Below are positions 1-7,664 of a stretch of DNA of 64,000 nucleotides, in pieces. The notes under the pieces are model-generated. The model saw only the letters and a program-made list of their open reading frames with translations, did no database searches and had not been told where the DNA came from. Where the stretch lies: positions 124,001 to 188,000 of the forward strand of contig NZ_JAFFIX010000002.1 of the NCBI RefSeq assembly GCF_016916835.1, in the 5' to 3' direction. The position numbers and the translations under genes were made by a program. Source of the stretch: Actinacidiphila bryophytorum. Its GTDB lineage: Bacteria > Actinomycetota > Actinomycetes > Streptomycetales > Streptomycetaceae. Each line of letters starts with the position of its first letter. Positions within the stretch are counted from its first letter, which is position 1.

Positions 1-168
1 GAACTCCTCCACCACCTCTGGCGCGACCGCCCCCTGGCCCAACCCGCCCTCCTCCAGTCCACCCCCCTCCCCTGGCCACCCCCCTTCCCCCCCCCCCGCC
101 CGCCGTACTTGCCCCAATACACCCACCCCCCGGCCACATGGCTCCCCCCGGGACCGAAGCACCTGTAG
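1..168 (+). CDS. 3' end of an upstream gene (partial, unidentified)
   Basis: Frame 1 is open from the first base to a TAG at 166-168 and encodes about 55 residues, rich in Pro and Trp and ending in a PGPKHL tail. The Uma2 gene starts 13 bases later, which fits an operon-like spacing. The stretch is extremely C-rich (runs of C at about 80-97), so an open frame is weak evidence. I do not recognise the family, and the start lies outside the window. Confidence 0.3.
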   Translation, partial: ELLHHLWRDRPLAQPALLQSTPLPWPPPFPPPRPPYLPQYTHPPATWLPPGPKHL

Positions 169-180
169 GACAATGACGGC

Positions 181-750
181 ATGGACTACGCACGCATGCA
201 TGCAGTCGCCGAGGAGCTCGCCAACCGCGCGCCTGACTTCGTGCGCGGGTTCGAGATCAGCGACGACCAGATCGTCATGATGATGCCGCCGTCGAGGCCG
301 CACGAATACGTGGCTCTGCGCATCCGCCAGCAACTCGACAAGCAGCTCCCCCCTGATCTCGTCGCCCACACCGGTGGCGAGGTCGAACACGCTGCGCTGG
401 GGAAGCTCCGTCGTCCCGATGTGATCGTGGTCCCGTACGCCATCTTCGCCGAGTCCACGATGGCCCCCTTCGACCCCCAGGACGTCCCACTGGTGGTCGA
501 GGTCGTCTCACCGTCGGACCACACCAACGACTACGTCGAGAAGGTCCACGACTACGCGGCGATGGGCATCGGGCTCTACCTCGTGGTCGACCCGCGCAAG
601 TCCACCCTCACGGTCTTCACCGATCCCGGCCCCTCCCCCGAGGGACCCCGCTACCGCGCCCAGCACGACTACGCCTTCGGCTCCCCCGTCGTCGTCGGCC
701 CCTGGACCTTGGAGACCACCGACCTCCGCCCGTACCCGACGACTTCCTGA
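181..750 (+). CDS. Uma2 family putative endonuclease (DUF820)
   Basis: A 189-residue protein of the Uma2/DUF820 family, a PD-(D/E)XK-fold group expanded in actinobacteria and cyanobacteria whose cellular role is unsettled. Visible marks are the RRPDVIVV strand carrying the active-site Asp, the VPLVVEVVSPSD strand with the catalytic Glu, and the following K-x-H-x-Y segment (EKVHDYAAMGI) with the conserved Lys and Tyr. Length is normal for the family. The ATG follows a modest AGGAC element. Nuclease fold is known for the family; activity here is inference. It lies next to a restriction island, but Uma2 genes are common genome-wide, so the linkage may be chance. Confidence 0.85.
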   Translation: MDYARMHAVAEELANRAPDFVRGFEISDDQIVMMMPPSRPHEYVALRIRQQLDKQLPPDLVAHTGGEVEHAALGKLRRPDVIVVPYAIFAESTMAPFDPQDVPLVVEVVSPSDHTNDYVEKVHDYAAMGIGLYLVVDPRKSTLTVFTDPGPSPEGPRYRAQHDYAFGSPVVVGPWTLETTDLRPYPTTS

Positions 751-906
751 CGCGGACCGCTCCAGCCGTGGGTGCCATGGCCAATCGCTGCACGGTAGAC
801 ACAGCCCTATTTGACAGCAGGCACTTGCCGCGCGGATCGTTGGTGCGCTTCATCTTCGGCTGAGCCCACGCCAGGGCGAGCCGGCACGGATACTCTCGGA
901 CATCCC

Positions 907-1917
907 ATGAAACTAGGTGCCAGCTTGCTCCCGTTCGAAGACGACGTGGTAGCCGCACGGAACATCCAGGCCGCCGCCGAGATAGAAGCCGACAGCGAAC
1001 TGATGATCGTGCGGGACCGGCTCCTCCTTCTTGATCCGGATGGCAAGAGGTTCGGCAGGGTGATCCGGGAAACATTCGATCAGCTACTCAGCGGCGAGAC
1101 AACCGGCCGTTACGCCTGGGAGCAGCTCCGTCAGACGGAGAAAACGCACGCCGGCTCGATGGTAGAAATCAATCTGCACCGGGAGTTCGACTTCGACGAC
1201 GGGTCCGATATGGACTACCGGATCGAAGACATCGAAGTCGACTGTAAGTACTCTCAAGATTTCGGCGGATGGATGATTCCGCCGGAGGCTATGGGCCATC
1301 TATGCCTGCTCCTCTGCGCAGATGACAGTACGAGCACGTGGAGCGGTGGGCTGATCCGAATCAGCGAAGAGATTCTTAACGCTGGCAAGAATCGGGACGG
1401 GAAGCGCAGCATCAAAGCTGCAAGCCGCAGGAATATCTGCTGGCTGTGGCGGAACAGCGAACTGCCTGAAAATCTGCTGCTCCACCTCGATGCCGCAACG
1501 AGGGAGCAGATCCTGCTACCGGGCAGAAACAAAGGCCAGAAGCGCGTAAATCAATTGTTCCGACTCGTACACAGTCGCCGCATCAGCCGGAGTGTGGTCC
1601 GCACAGTGGCTCAGCAGTACGATTACATGGCACGGGTACGGGAAGGCGACCGAGGTCGAGCACGGCCTAAGCTGAGGGAAGAAGGGATCATTATTCTCGG
1701 CGATTATCTGTCGCACCAGGCCGTGGCCCAGGCGCTTGGCGGGCCGGTGCCCGGGGCAGGTGAGTTTGTGGCGTTCAAGATCGCACCGGCGGGGCCGCAG
1801 CACGCCGGGTTGCCTCAGGCGGAGTTGGACGGCCGATACTGGGTGGTTGTTGAACCGAGTGCTCAGGTTGGTCCGGCACCGAGGATTCCCGAGCCTCAGG
1901 GCCGCAAGGAAGCGTAG
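907..1917 (+). CDS. NaeI-type type II restriction endonuclease
   Basis: A 336-residue homologue of NaeI, the type IIE enzyme that cuts GCCGGC and needs a second bound site. The N-terminal nuclease domain keeps the block TEKTHAGSMVEINLHREF, and a DYxI...VDCK segment follows. By alignment from memory with NaeI, the catalytic residues Glu70, Asp86, Asp95 and Lys97 correspond to Glu87, Asp103, Asp112 and Lys114. The TFDQL segment keeps the Leu (Leu60) equivalent to NaeI Leu43, whose change to Lys gives topoisomerase activity, so an ordinary endonuclease is expected. The C-terminal half matches the NaeI topo/CAP-like domain (TVAQQYDYMARVR, GIIILGDY). No clear ribosome site precedes ATG 907, so a shorter start near 1003 is possible. 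Specificity is inferred. Confidence 0.88.
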   Translation: MKLGASLLPFEDDVVAARNIQAAAEIEADSELMIVRDRLLLLDPDGKRFGRVIRETFDQLLSGETTGRYAWEQLRQTEKTHAGSMVEINLHREFDFDDGSDMDYRIEDIEVDCKYSQDFGGWMIPPEAMGHLCLLLCADDSTSTWSGGLIRISEEILNAGKNRDGKRSIKAASRRNICWLWRNSELPENLLLHLDAATREQILLPGRNKGQKRVNQLFRLVHSRRISRSVVRTVAQQYDYMARVREGDRGRARPKLREEGIIILGDYLSHQAVAQALGGPVPGAGEFVAFKIAPAGPQHAGLPQAELDGRYWVVVEPSAQVGPAPRIPEPQGRKEA

Positions 1918-1927
1918 GCAGAGGGAC

Positions 1928-2380
1928 ATGGAATCCGCACGCTGGACACCACCAGACGGATCGTGGGCGTCATCCGAAGCTCGCCGCCGCAACATGCAAG
2001 CGATCAGGAGCCGGGACACCAAACCTGAGCGGCTGATTCGGAGCCTGCTGCACGCACACGGCCTGCGCTACCGCGTGGCAGCACGGCCGTTGGCGGATCT
2101 TCGCCGGACAGCTGACGTGGTCTTCCGCCCGGCGAAGGTAGCTGTGTTCATCGACGGGTGCTACTGGCACGGCTGCCCCGAGCACTACGTCCCGCCGAAG
2201 ACCAACCAGGGCTATTGGTCAGTGAAGGTCGCCACGAACATGGCCCGCGACCGGGACACCGACTTGCGCCTCGTCGATGCAGGTTGGACGGTGCTCCGCT
2301 TCTGGGAGCACGAGTCACCTGACCTTTGCGCGCTTCAGATTGCGGCGACTGTCGACAAGCTCCGACCGCGGCGGCCCTGA
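1928..2380 (+). CDS. vsr: Very short patch repair endonuclease Vsr
   Basis: A 150-residue Vsr endonuclease. Vsr nicks 5' of the T in T:G mismatches made when 5-methylcytosine deaminates. The N-terminal MQAIRSRDTKPE signature, the TADVVF strand with the catalytic Asp, the FIDGCYWHGCPEH zinc/active-site segment and the C-terminal TVLRFWEHE motif are all present. It begins 10 bases after the restriction gene, so the two are probably co-transcribed. Its last 66 bases overlap the convergent methyltransferase gene on the other strand. A Vsr beside a C5-methyltransferase fits repair of damage caused by that enzyme. Length is normal for the family. Confidence 0.93.
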   Translation: MESARWTPPDGSWASSEARRRNMQAIRSRDTKPERLIRSLLHAHGLRYRVAARPLADLRRTADVVFRPAKVAVFIDGCYWHGCPEHYVPPKTNQGYWSVKVATNMARDRDTDLRLVDAGWTVLRFWEHESPDLCALQIAATVDKLRPRRP

Positions 2381-3496
2381 CGGCGCCGGCACCGTCATAT
2401 CGAAGAGCATTTCCTTTCCGTGGTCCTCGGCCTTCCGGCGCTCCAGTTCCTTCTTTCCTGCATCAAGTGCGGCGAAAATCTGCTCCCCGACCGCCTTGGC
2501 TACGGGCGGCGGAAAGGCATTGCCCACCTGGCGGTAGGCCGCGGTCTTCCGGCCTGAGAATTTCCAGGTCTTCGGAAACCCCTGGATGATCGCAGCCTGA
2601 CGGACAGTGAGTTTCGGCCCGCGCGGGCTGTAAAGATCGCGCTCAGGAGACGTCATTTCCTCCGGCTCGTTGGCAACACCGAGTCCGCAGATACCAAGCT
2701 TTCCCCAGGCTTCCTTGGCCCTTGTCGGGCCGAGATCGGCACCGCCGTGCTTCTTCGACCCTCCGACCAGAGTCGGGGCGACACTGCCCAGCTTGGCTTG
2801 GTCCAGCCAGTTCTTGTAGAACTTCTCCCAGCCTGCACTGCCGTCAGCCTGGAAGCGGCTGCGCATCGACTGCCGCAGTGCCGCAGCTACTGTGACGACT
2901 GCATGCTGCGGCTCAACCCATTTGAAGTGCCGGTGGTACTCGGCCTTCATTGCCACCAGAATTGCACGGGGGCGCAGTTGCGGAACTCCGTAGTCACGGG
3001 CCTCCAGCACCCTCCAGTAACAGATCCGGTAGTCCATCTTCTCCAGCGCCTCAACGATTTCCGAGCGGTAGGCGGCAAACTTGTGCTCTGGTTCAAGCAG
3101 CCCACGCACGTTTTCGATCATCACTGCTTTGGGCTCCAGCTCAGCCACCATCTCCAGCATCCGCGGGAACAGGTCACGCTCGTCGTCGGCGCCCAACTGC
3201 TTCCCGGCGAAGGAGAACGGGGGGCAAGGGACGCCGCCCGCCAGGAGATCAAGCTGGCCCGGCTTCAGTCCAAGGTCATCGCTCTTGAATTTTTTGAGGT
3301 CGGCGTTGATGACCTTGCAGTCCCCCCAGCTGGAGTCCTTCTCGACGTTGGCGCGCAGGGTCGCGCAGGCGTCCTGGTCGATCTCAATCAGTGCGAGGTG
3401 ACGGAATCCGGCCATGTGCAGGCCCACAGCCTGACCGCCAGCACCAGCGCAAATCTCCACCGATGTGAAACTGGCCTCCGGCCCGGTGCGAGTCAT
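2315..3496 (-). CDS. DNA (cytosine-5)-methyltransferase of the NaeI-type system
   Basis: A 393-residue C5-methyltransferase, the likely protective partner of the NaeI-type enzyme. Motif I is CAGAGGQAVGL. Motif IV is GGVPCPPFSFAGKQ with catalytic Cys91. Motif VI is MIENVRGLL. Motif VIII is QLRPRAILVA, and motifs IX/X are RQAAIIQGFP and YRQVGNAFPPPVA. The chosen ATG at 3496 follows GAAGGAGAG on the minus strand; a frame open further upstream has no family sequence. It is convergent with vsr (66-nt overlap) and divergent from the HNH gene, an arrangement that could tie restriction and methylation transcripts together. Target specificity is inferred from the neighbour, not read from the sequence. 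Confidence 0.93.
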   Translation of the reverse strand: MTRTGPEASFTSVEICAGAGGQAVGLHMAGFRHLALIEIDQDACATLRANVEKDSSWGDCKVINADLKKFKSDDLGLKPGQLDLLAGGVPCPPFSFAGKQLGADDERDLFPRMLEMVAELEPKAVMIENVRGLLEPEHKFAAYRSEIVEALEKMDYRICYWRVLEARDYGVPQLRPRAILVAMKAEYHRHFKWVEPQHAVVTVAAALRQSMRSRFQADGSAGWEKFYKNWLDQAKLGSVAPTLVGGSKKHGGADLGPTRAKEAWGKLGICGLGVANEPEEMTSPERDLYSPRGPKLTVRQAAIIQGFPKTWKFSGRKTAAYRQVGNAFPPPVAKAVGEQIFAALDAGKKELERRKAEDHGKEMLFDMTVPAPSGPPRSELVDSRRNLKRAKVR

Positions 3497-3642
3497 GCAC
3501 TCTCCTTCGTAACGTCCACTGGCAGACACACGGTGCAGTCCACCAACACAGAGGGTGACAGACACCACTGACAATCCAGCCACCAGTCTGCATGCAGGAA
3601 CACCCACGCCCGCTGGCGACCCTAGATCCGTCGCGCAAGCCA

Positions 3643-3658
3643 TACAATATGACTTATG
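3643..3658 (+). promoter_or_regulatory. TACAAT -10 box giving a near-leaderless HNH transcript
   Basis: TACAAT at 3643-3648 lies only 7 bases before ATG 3656, and no Shine-Dalgarno sequence is visible. A transcript starting about 7 bases below this box would begin at the start codon. No convincing -35 element is seen. This is inferred from spacing only. Confidence 0.35.
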
Positions 3659-4405
3659 CGCAGCCCTGCATGGACATGGGATGAACTGCTGCTCGCCGGC
3701 GCTCTTGTGGTAGAGAACGACTGGTGCGAACTCCGCGAGGGGCACAGGGCGGTCCAGGAGCTGTCTGAAATGCTGCGGTCGCTCACGATCCACGACGCGG
3801 AAGTGGTCCGTTCAGTACCGCAGTTCCGGTCCCCCGGCAGCGTGAGCCGGAAGACGACGGATCTTGCAACCAACCGCCCCGGTTTCCCGGGGGTGCCGAC
3901 TCGGTGCGGGAAGCTCGACCACGTCGTGATCGCCCAGTTCACTGAGCGGCCCACCGAGATGCTGGCAATGGCAGGCGCTCTCCGCAAGGCCTATGCCTCC
4001 GGCGAACTTGAGGCGGCTCAGCCGCAGCCGGAGGAGACTGACGACTTTGGCGGCGCGGCGCTCGAGGGACGCCTCCTGACCCGTGTCCTCATGGCCCGGG
4101 AGCGGAGCCCATCCCTGCGACTCGCGAAGATCGCGGAGGCACGGAGGACCGGCACGCCGCTGTCCTGCGCAGTGTGCGGCTTCGGCTTCGCAGACTTCTA
4201 CGGCCCCGTCGGCGAAGGCTACATCGAGGTGCATCACGTGCTGCCGCTCCATGTATCCGGTGTACGCCAGACCACGCTCAGCGATCTTGCGTTCCTCTGC
4301 GCCAACTGCCACCGGATGTGTCACCGGCGTTTCGAGGGCGAGTCCTGGCGTACGCCGGAAGCCGTCCGGGTACAGCTCGCGGGGCGGACCAGGGCCGGAG
4401 ACTGA
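3656..4405 (+). CDS. HNH endonuclease of the restriction island
   Basis: A 249-residue protein with a C-terminal HNH nuclease domain. It has a CAVCGF zinc pair, then IEVHHVLPL with the first catalytic His, an L-x-D-L-A-F-L stretch, and CANCHRMCHR with the second zinc pair and last His. The N-terminal part (WTWDELLLAGALVVEN, followed by a VSRKTTDLATNRPGF block) resembles the leader domain of HNH enzymes found beside C5-methyltransferases. It is divergent from the methyltransferase across about 160 bases. It may be a second restriction activity, or a methyl-directed (McrA-like) one; the sequence does not separate these. Confidence 0.82.
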   Translation: MRSPAWTWDELLLAGALVVENDWCELREGHRAVQELSEMLRSLTIHDAEVVRSVPQFRSPGSVSRKTTDLATNRPGFPGVPTRCGKLDHVVIAQFTERPTEMLAMAGALRKAYASGELEAAQPQPEETDDFGGAALEGRLLTRVLMARERSPSLRLAKIAEARRTGTPLSCAVCGFGFADFYGPVGEGYIEVHHVLPLHVSGVRQTTLSDLAFLCANCHRMCHRRFEGESWRTPEAVRVQLAGRTRAGD

Positions 4406-4545
4406 GCGCTCCGTTCAGCGCGACAGGTCCGCAGCCACCTGACGCAGTACAAGGCGCGGCTTTTCAGGGGGTTTAGGGTGGTTGATTTCCTCGACGGATT
4501 CGACCTGGAAAACGTGTGACACCCCTGTAACACTCTGCATCTGAC

Positions 4546-5379
4546 GTGTCGACAGTAAACGCACGGGGGCGCGTGGGCGTGCGGGCGGTGTGGGAGGGGT
4601 CGTCGGTCGCGGGCGATGTGGGCGAGGAGGGCCGGGCTGTGCAGCAGGATGCGAGGGCCGGGCGGATGCCGGGCGCGGGGCGGTTCTGCACGGTGCCCGG
4701 AGCGGGGGCGTGGGCGGGGGCGAAGGTGCCGGCCGGGGTGGTCGTGGAGGAGTATCCGCTGCCGCAGCAGCACGAGCAGGTGCTGCGCGAACTGACCGCG
4801 GAGGTGCGGGAGTCGGCGGACGCCCTGCGGCAGGGCGGGGAGTGGACGGGGGTGGCGCTGGCGCTGGACGCCGCGATGGCCCGGCGGGGGGTGCGGGTGC
4901 GGGCGGTGTACCCGCGGGCGCTGCTGGCGGTGCCGCGGCACGCGGCGCATCTGCGGCGGGTCTCGGAGGCCGGGGTGAGCGTACGGGTCCTGGACCATGT
5001 GCCGCACGACCTGATGGTCTTCGACCGGCAGACGGCCTGCCTGACTGCGGGCGAGGGGGCGGTGGCACCGCTGGTACGGGTACGCGGTCCGCTGCTGGCC
5101 GCGTCCTTCGCGGCGATCTACGAGTCGTACTGGCAGCGCGCGACCCCGCTGTCGCGTACGTCGGCAGGCCCGCATCACGCCCGACTCGGGGAGCGGGAAA
5201 GGGCGGTGATCCGGCTGATGACCAACGGCTACAGCGACGAGCGGATCGCCAGGAAGCTGGGCATCACCGCACCCGACGTCCAGTCGGTGATGGCCGCGCT
5301 GATGGAACGGCTGGACGCCGGCAGTCGTTTCGAGGCGGGGTACAAACTCGCCCGTGAGGTCGACCCGCGGGACCTGTGA
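4546..5379 (+). CDS. LuxR-type helix-turn-helix transcriptional regulator
   Basis: A 277-residue regulator. The C-terminal 65 residues form a LuxR/GerE-type helix-turn-helix (LGERERAVIRLMTNGYSDERIARKLGITAPDV). The middle (about 70-190) resembles the TrmB/HKD-like domain of Streptomyces orphan LuxR proteins, with repeated VRVRAVYPR and VRVLDHVPHDLMVFD strands. The first 50 residues are low-complexity. The start is uncertain: GTG 4546 gives the full open frame but lacks a good ribosome site. A XRE regulator starts 52 bases downstream. Ligand and targets are unknown. Confidence 0.75.
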   Translation: MSTVNARGRVGVRAVWEGSSVAGDVGEEGRAVQQDARAGRMPGAGRFCTVPGAGAWAGAKVPAGVVVEEYPLPQQHEQVLRELTAEVRESADALRQGGEWTGVALALDAAMARRGVRVRAVYPRALLAVPRHAAHLRRVSEAGVSVRVLDHVPHDLMVFDRQTACLTAGEGAVAPLVRVRGPLLAASFAAIYESYWQRATPLSRTSAGPHHARLGERERAVIRLMTNGYSDERIARKLGITAPDVQSVMAALMERLDAGSRFEAGYKLAREVDPRDL

Positions 5380-5431
5380 GGGGTGCGGCCCCGCGCAGGG
5401 GCCGTGACAGCCGGAAGGGAGCCGTGGGGGC

Positions 5432-6373
5432 ATGCGCGACCGGGAGGCGATGCAGGCCCTGCTGGCCCGGGCCAGGGCGCGCGTGGAACCGTCGGAGTTC
5501 GGGCTCGCGCCGCGCGGCGACCCGCGCGGGCGCAAGGTCGCCGGGCTCACGCACGAGCACATGACCCGGCTGCTCGGCTGGCCCGAGCACAAGTACGGCT
5601 ACGTCGAGCGCGGCCGGCTCGCGGTGATCGAGACCGAACTGCTCGAACCCATCGCCCGCATCCTGCACTTGTCGGACCACGAGTGGGAGGCGCTGGTCCT
5701 GTACGCGACGGGTGTGCCGCCGGCCTACCGGCTCGACCCGCAGCTGGGGCGGGCGGTGCCGAGCCCGTGGGAGCGGGTGCTGCACGGGTCGCGGGAGATG
5801 GCGTACGTCAACGACGCCGCCTGGGACGTCGTCGCCTACAACGCGGCCTTCGCCCGCGTCTTCCGGCGCCGCGAGGTGCCGGGCAACGTGATGCGCTGGA
5901 TGCTGCTGCACCCGGAGGCCCGGGTCACCCTCGGGGACTGGGAGCACAGCTGGCTGCCGCTGCTCGTACCGCAGTTGCGGGCGGCGGTGGCGGCCAACCC
6001 GCACAACAGGACGCTGGCGCAATTGCAGGCGGACGCCGGACGCGACCCGGTCGTCGCCCGTGTGCTGCAGGCGCCGCCCGGGGAGTACATAGGGCCGCGG
6101 GCGGAGAACGCGCTACCGCTGCTGCACAGCGAACTGGGGCCTGGCTGGGCGACGTTGTGCGCGGCCGGGCCTTTCGGGGTGCCGGGCGGGCGGCTGATGT
6201 TCGTGCTCTTCGACCAGGGCGAGCGCCCGCAGCACGCACCGGCCCTGTCCGCACCCGCCAGCGGCCCGGTCGATCCGGACCCGGGAGACGCAGACCCGGG
6301 AGACGCAGACCCGGGAGACGCAGACCCGGGGGATCCGGCTCCGCCGGACCCCGCCCCTCCGCATGCACAATGA
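5432..6373 (+). CDS. XRE-family regulator with MmyB-like ligand domain
   Basis: A 313-residue protein. The N-terminal XRE helix-turn-helix (about 30-75) contains GLTHEHMTRLLGWPEHKYGY. It is followed by the MmyB-type domain, marked by NDAAWDVVAYNAAFARVF and NVMRWMLLHPEARVTLGDWE, which binds fatty-acid-like ligands in related structures. The final 35 residues are an acidic Asp-Pro-Gly repeat tail encoded by a 15-bp tandem repeat. GGAAGGGA precedes the ATG. The hydrolase gene starts 6 bases after the stop. MmyB genes often control an adjacent reductase or hydrolase, so it may regulate that neighbour; this is inference. Confidence 0.83.
   Translation: MRDREAMQALLARARARVEPSEFGLAPRGDPRGRKVAGLTHEHMTRLLGWPEHKYGYVERGRLAVIETELLEPIARILHLSDHEWEALVLYATGVPPAYRLDPQLGRAVPSPWERVLHGSREMAYVNDAAWDVVAYNAAFARVFRRREVPGNVMRWMLLHPEARVTLGDWEHSWLPLLVPQLRAAVAANPHNRTLAQLQADAGRDPVVARVLQAPPGEYIGPRAENALPLLHSELGPGWATLCAAGPFGVPGGRLMFVLFDQGERPQHAPALSAPASGPVDPDPGDADPGDADPGDADPGDPAPPDPAPPHAQ
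6278..6333 (+). repeat. 15-bp tandem repeat, 3.7 copies, in coding sequence
   Basis: The unit GACCCGGGAGACGCA is repeated three times exactly and then partially, encoding Asp-Pro-Gly-Asp-Ala repeats in the tail of the MmyB-type regulator. Identical units suggest recent slippage and length variation between strains. Confidence 0.9.
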
Positions 6374-6379
6374 GGCCCC

Positions 6380-7432
6380 ATGAACTCCCCTTTGCCGCAC
6401 GCGCTGCAGGCGCTGACACCGAACGTCCACGCATGGCTCCCGGACGGCCACGCGACCTGGGGCATGGCCAACTGCGTCGCCGTGACCGGGCGGAGCGCGG
6501 GGTCGGGCGCCGTGCTGCTCGTCGACACCCCGTACACCGCCGGCATGACCCGGCACCTCCAGCAGCTGATCGACGGCCTCGGCGCCCAAGCCGACACAGG
6601 CTCCGGAAACGCTCCCGGCCCGGGAATCCGCACGGTCGTCAACACCCATGGCAACGGAGACCATTCGTACGGCAACGGCCTCTTCCCCGGCGCCGAGATC
6701 ATCGCCACCGAGGCCAACGGCGAGCACCTGTGCGCCGAGCCCGCACCCGCGGAACTGGCCGGGCTGATCGCCGGGAGCGACCCCGGCACCGCCCTCGGGG
6801 CGTACATGCGGCGGCACTTCGGGCGCTACGGCGACTTCGGCGTGGTGCGTGCTGTCCACCCGGACCGCACCTTCAGCGGGGAGTTGGAGCTGGACGCGGA
6901 CGGGGTGGCGGTGCGGCTGGTCGAAGTGGGTCCCGCGCACACCGCGGGCGACCTGATCGTGCACCTGCCGGAGGAGGGCGTGGTGTGCGCGGGCGACGTC
7001 GTCTTCAACGAGGACCACCCGGTGCACTGGGCGGGGCCGTTGGAGTCGGTGCACCGCGCGTGCCTGGCGATCCTGGACTGCGACCCGCGGGTGGTGGTGC
7101 CGGGCCACGGCCCGGTGATGACGCCGGCCGAGGTGCGCCGCTACGCCGACTACCTGCTCGATCTGCGCACCGCGATCCACCGCGGGCACCAGGCGGGCCG
7201 CCCGCTGCCGGTGCTGGCCGCCGAGCTGATCGCCGCCGACCCTTACCCCGCCTGGGGGTTGACCGAGCGGATGGCGATCCTCGCCGCGGTCGAATACCGC
7301 GCGCTGAACGGCGAGACCGGCCGCCCGGACCTGGTGGCCCTGGTCGGCATGGCGGCCGAGTTCGCCCACCGGCGGGAGGCGGCGGTGGACGGCGCCGCGG
7401 CCGGGAGCGTACCGGCGGGCACGGGCGGCTGA
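6380..7432 (+). CDS. Metallo-beta-lactamase-fold hydrolase
   Basis: A 350-residue MBL-fold hydrolase. The metal motif reads NTHGNGDHSYGN, so it has the HxNxDH form in which the second His of the usual HxHxDH is Asn, as in one subgroup of bacterial MBL proteins. Later ligands are visible in GPAHTAGDLIVHLPEEGVVCAGDVVF and VVPGHGPV. The C-terminal 80 residues are helical (TAIHRGHQAGR and following). No signal peptide is seen, so it is likely cytosolic. GAGG precedes the ATG, and it is probably co-transcribed with the MmyB-type regulator. Substrate unknown. Confidence 0.85.
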   Translation: MNSPLPHALQALTPNVHAWLPDGHATWGMANCVAVTGRSAGSGAVLLVDTPYTAGMTRHLQQLIDGLGAQADTGSGNAPGPGIRTVVNTHGNGDHSYGNGLFPGAEIIATEANGEHLCAEPAPAELAGLIAGSDPGTALGAYMRRHFGRYGDFGVVRAVHPDRTFSGELELDADGVAVRLVEVGPAHTAGDLIVHLPEEGVVCAGDVVFNEDHPVHWAGPLESVHRACLAILDCDPRVVVPGHGPVMTPAEVRRYADYLLDLRTAIHRGHQAGRPLPVLAAELIAADPYPAWGLTERMAILAAVEYRALNGETGRPDLVALVGMAAEFAHRREAAVDGAAAGSVPAGTGG

Positions 7433-7503
7433 CCGCACCCGCAGGGCAGTTGGACGCACCAGCGGGCGGCTGAGGGGACGCGCAACGGGGGCCGACGTGC
7501 CGA

Positions 7504-7538
7504 CGGCCCCGGCGTCGGGGGGGTGTACGCCGGGGCCG
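7504..7538. terminator. Hairpin between convergent genes
   Basis: Perfect 11-bp arms CGGCCCCGGCG / CGCCGGGGCCG separated by 13 bases. It lies between the hydrolase and M23 peptidase genes, whose 3' ends face each other, and has no U-tract, as is usual in high-GC actinomycetes. Nothing else is seen in the 230-bp gap. Confidence 0.6.
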
Positions 7539-7664
7539 CCGGCTGCTCTTGGGCGGCTGTACAGGTCGGGTACGGGCGGTACGGGGTCGGGCGCCGTGCG
7601 GGCCGCCGCAGGCCTGGTACGGGCCTGTTACGGGCTTTCCGCGGGCCGGGGGGCAGGCACGGCG

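Noticed and set aside
5383..7473. A 696-residue open frame spanning two genes
   Set aside because: Arg/Gly/Pro-rich shadow of the MmyB-type and hydrolase genes in another frame, typical of high-GC DNA.
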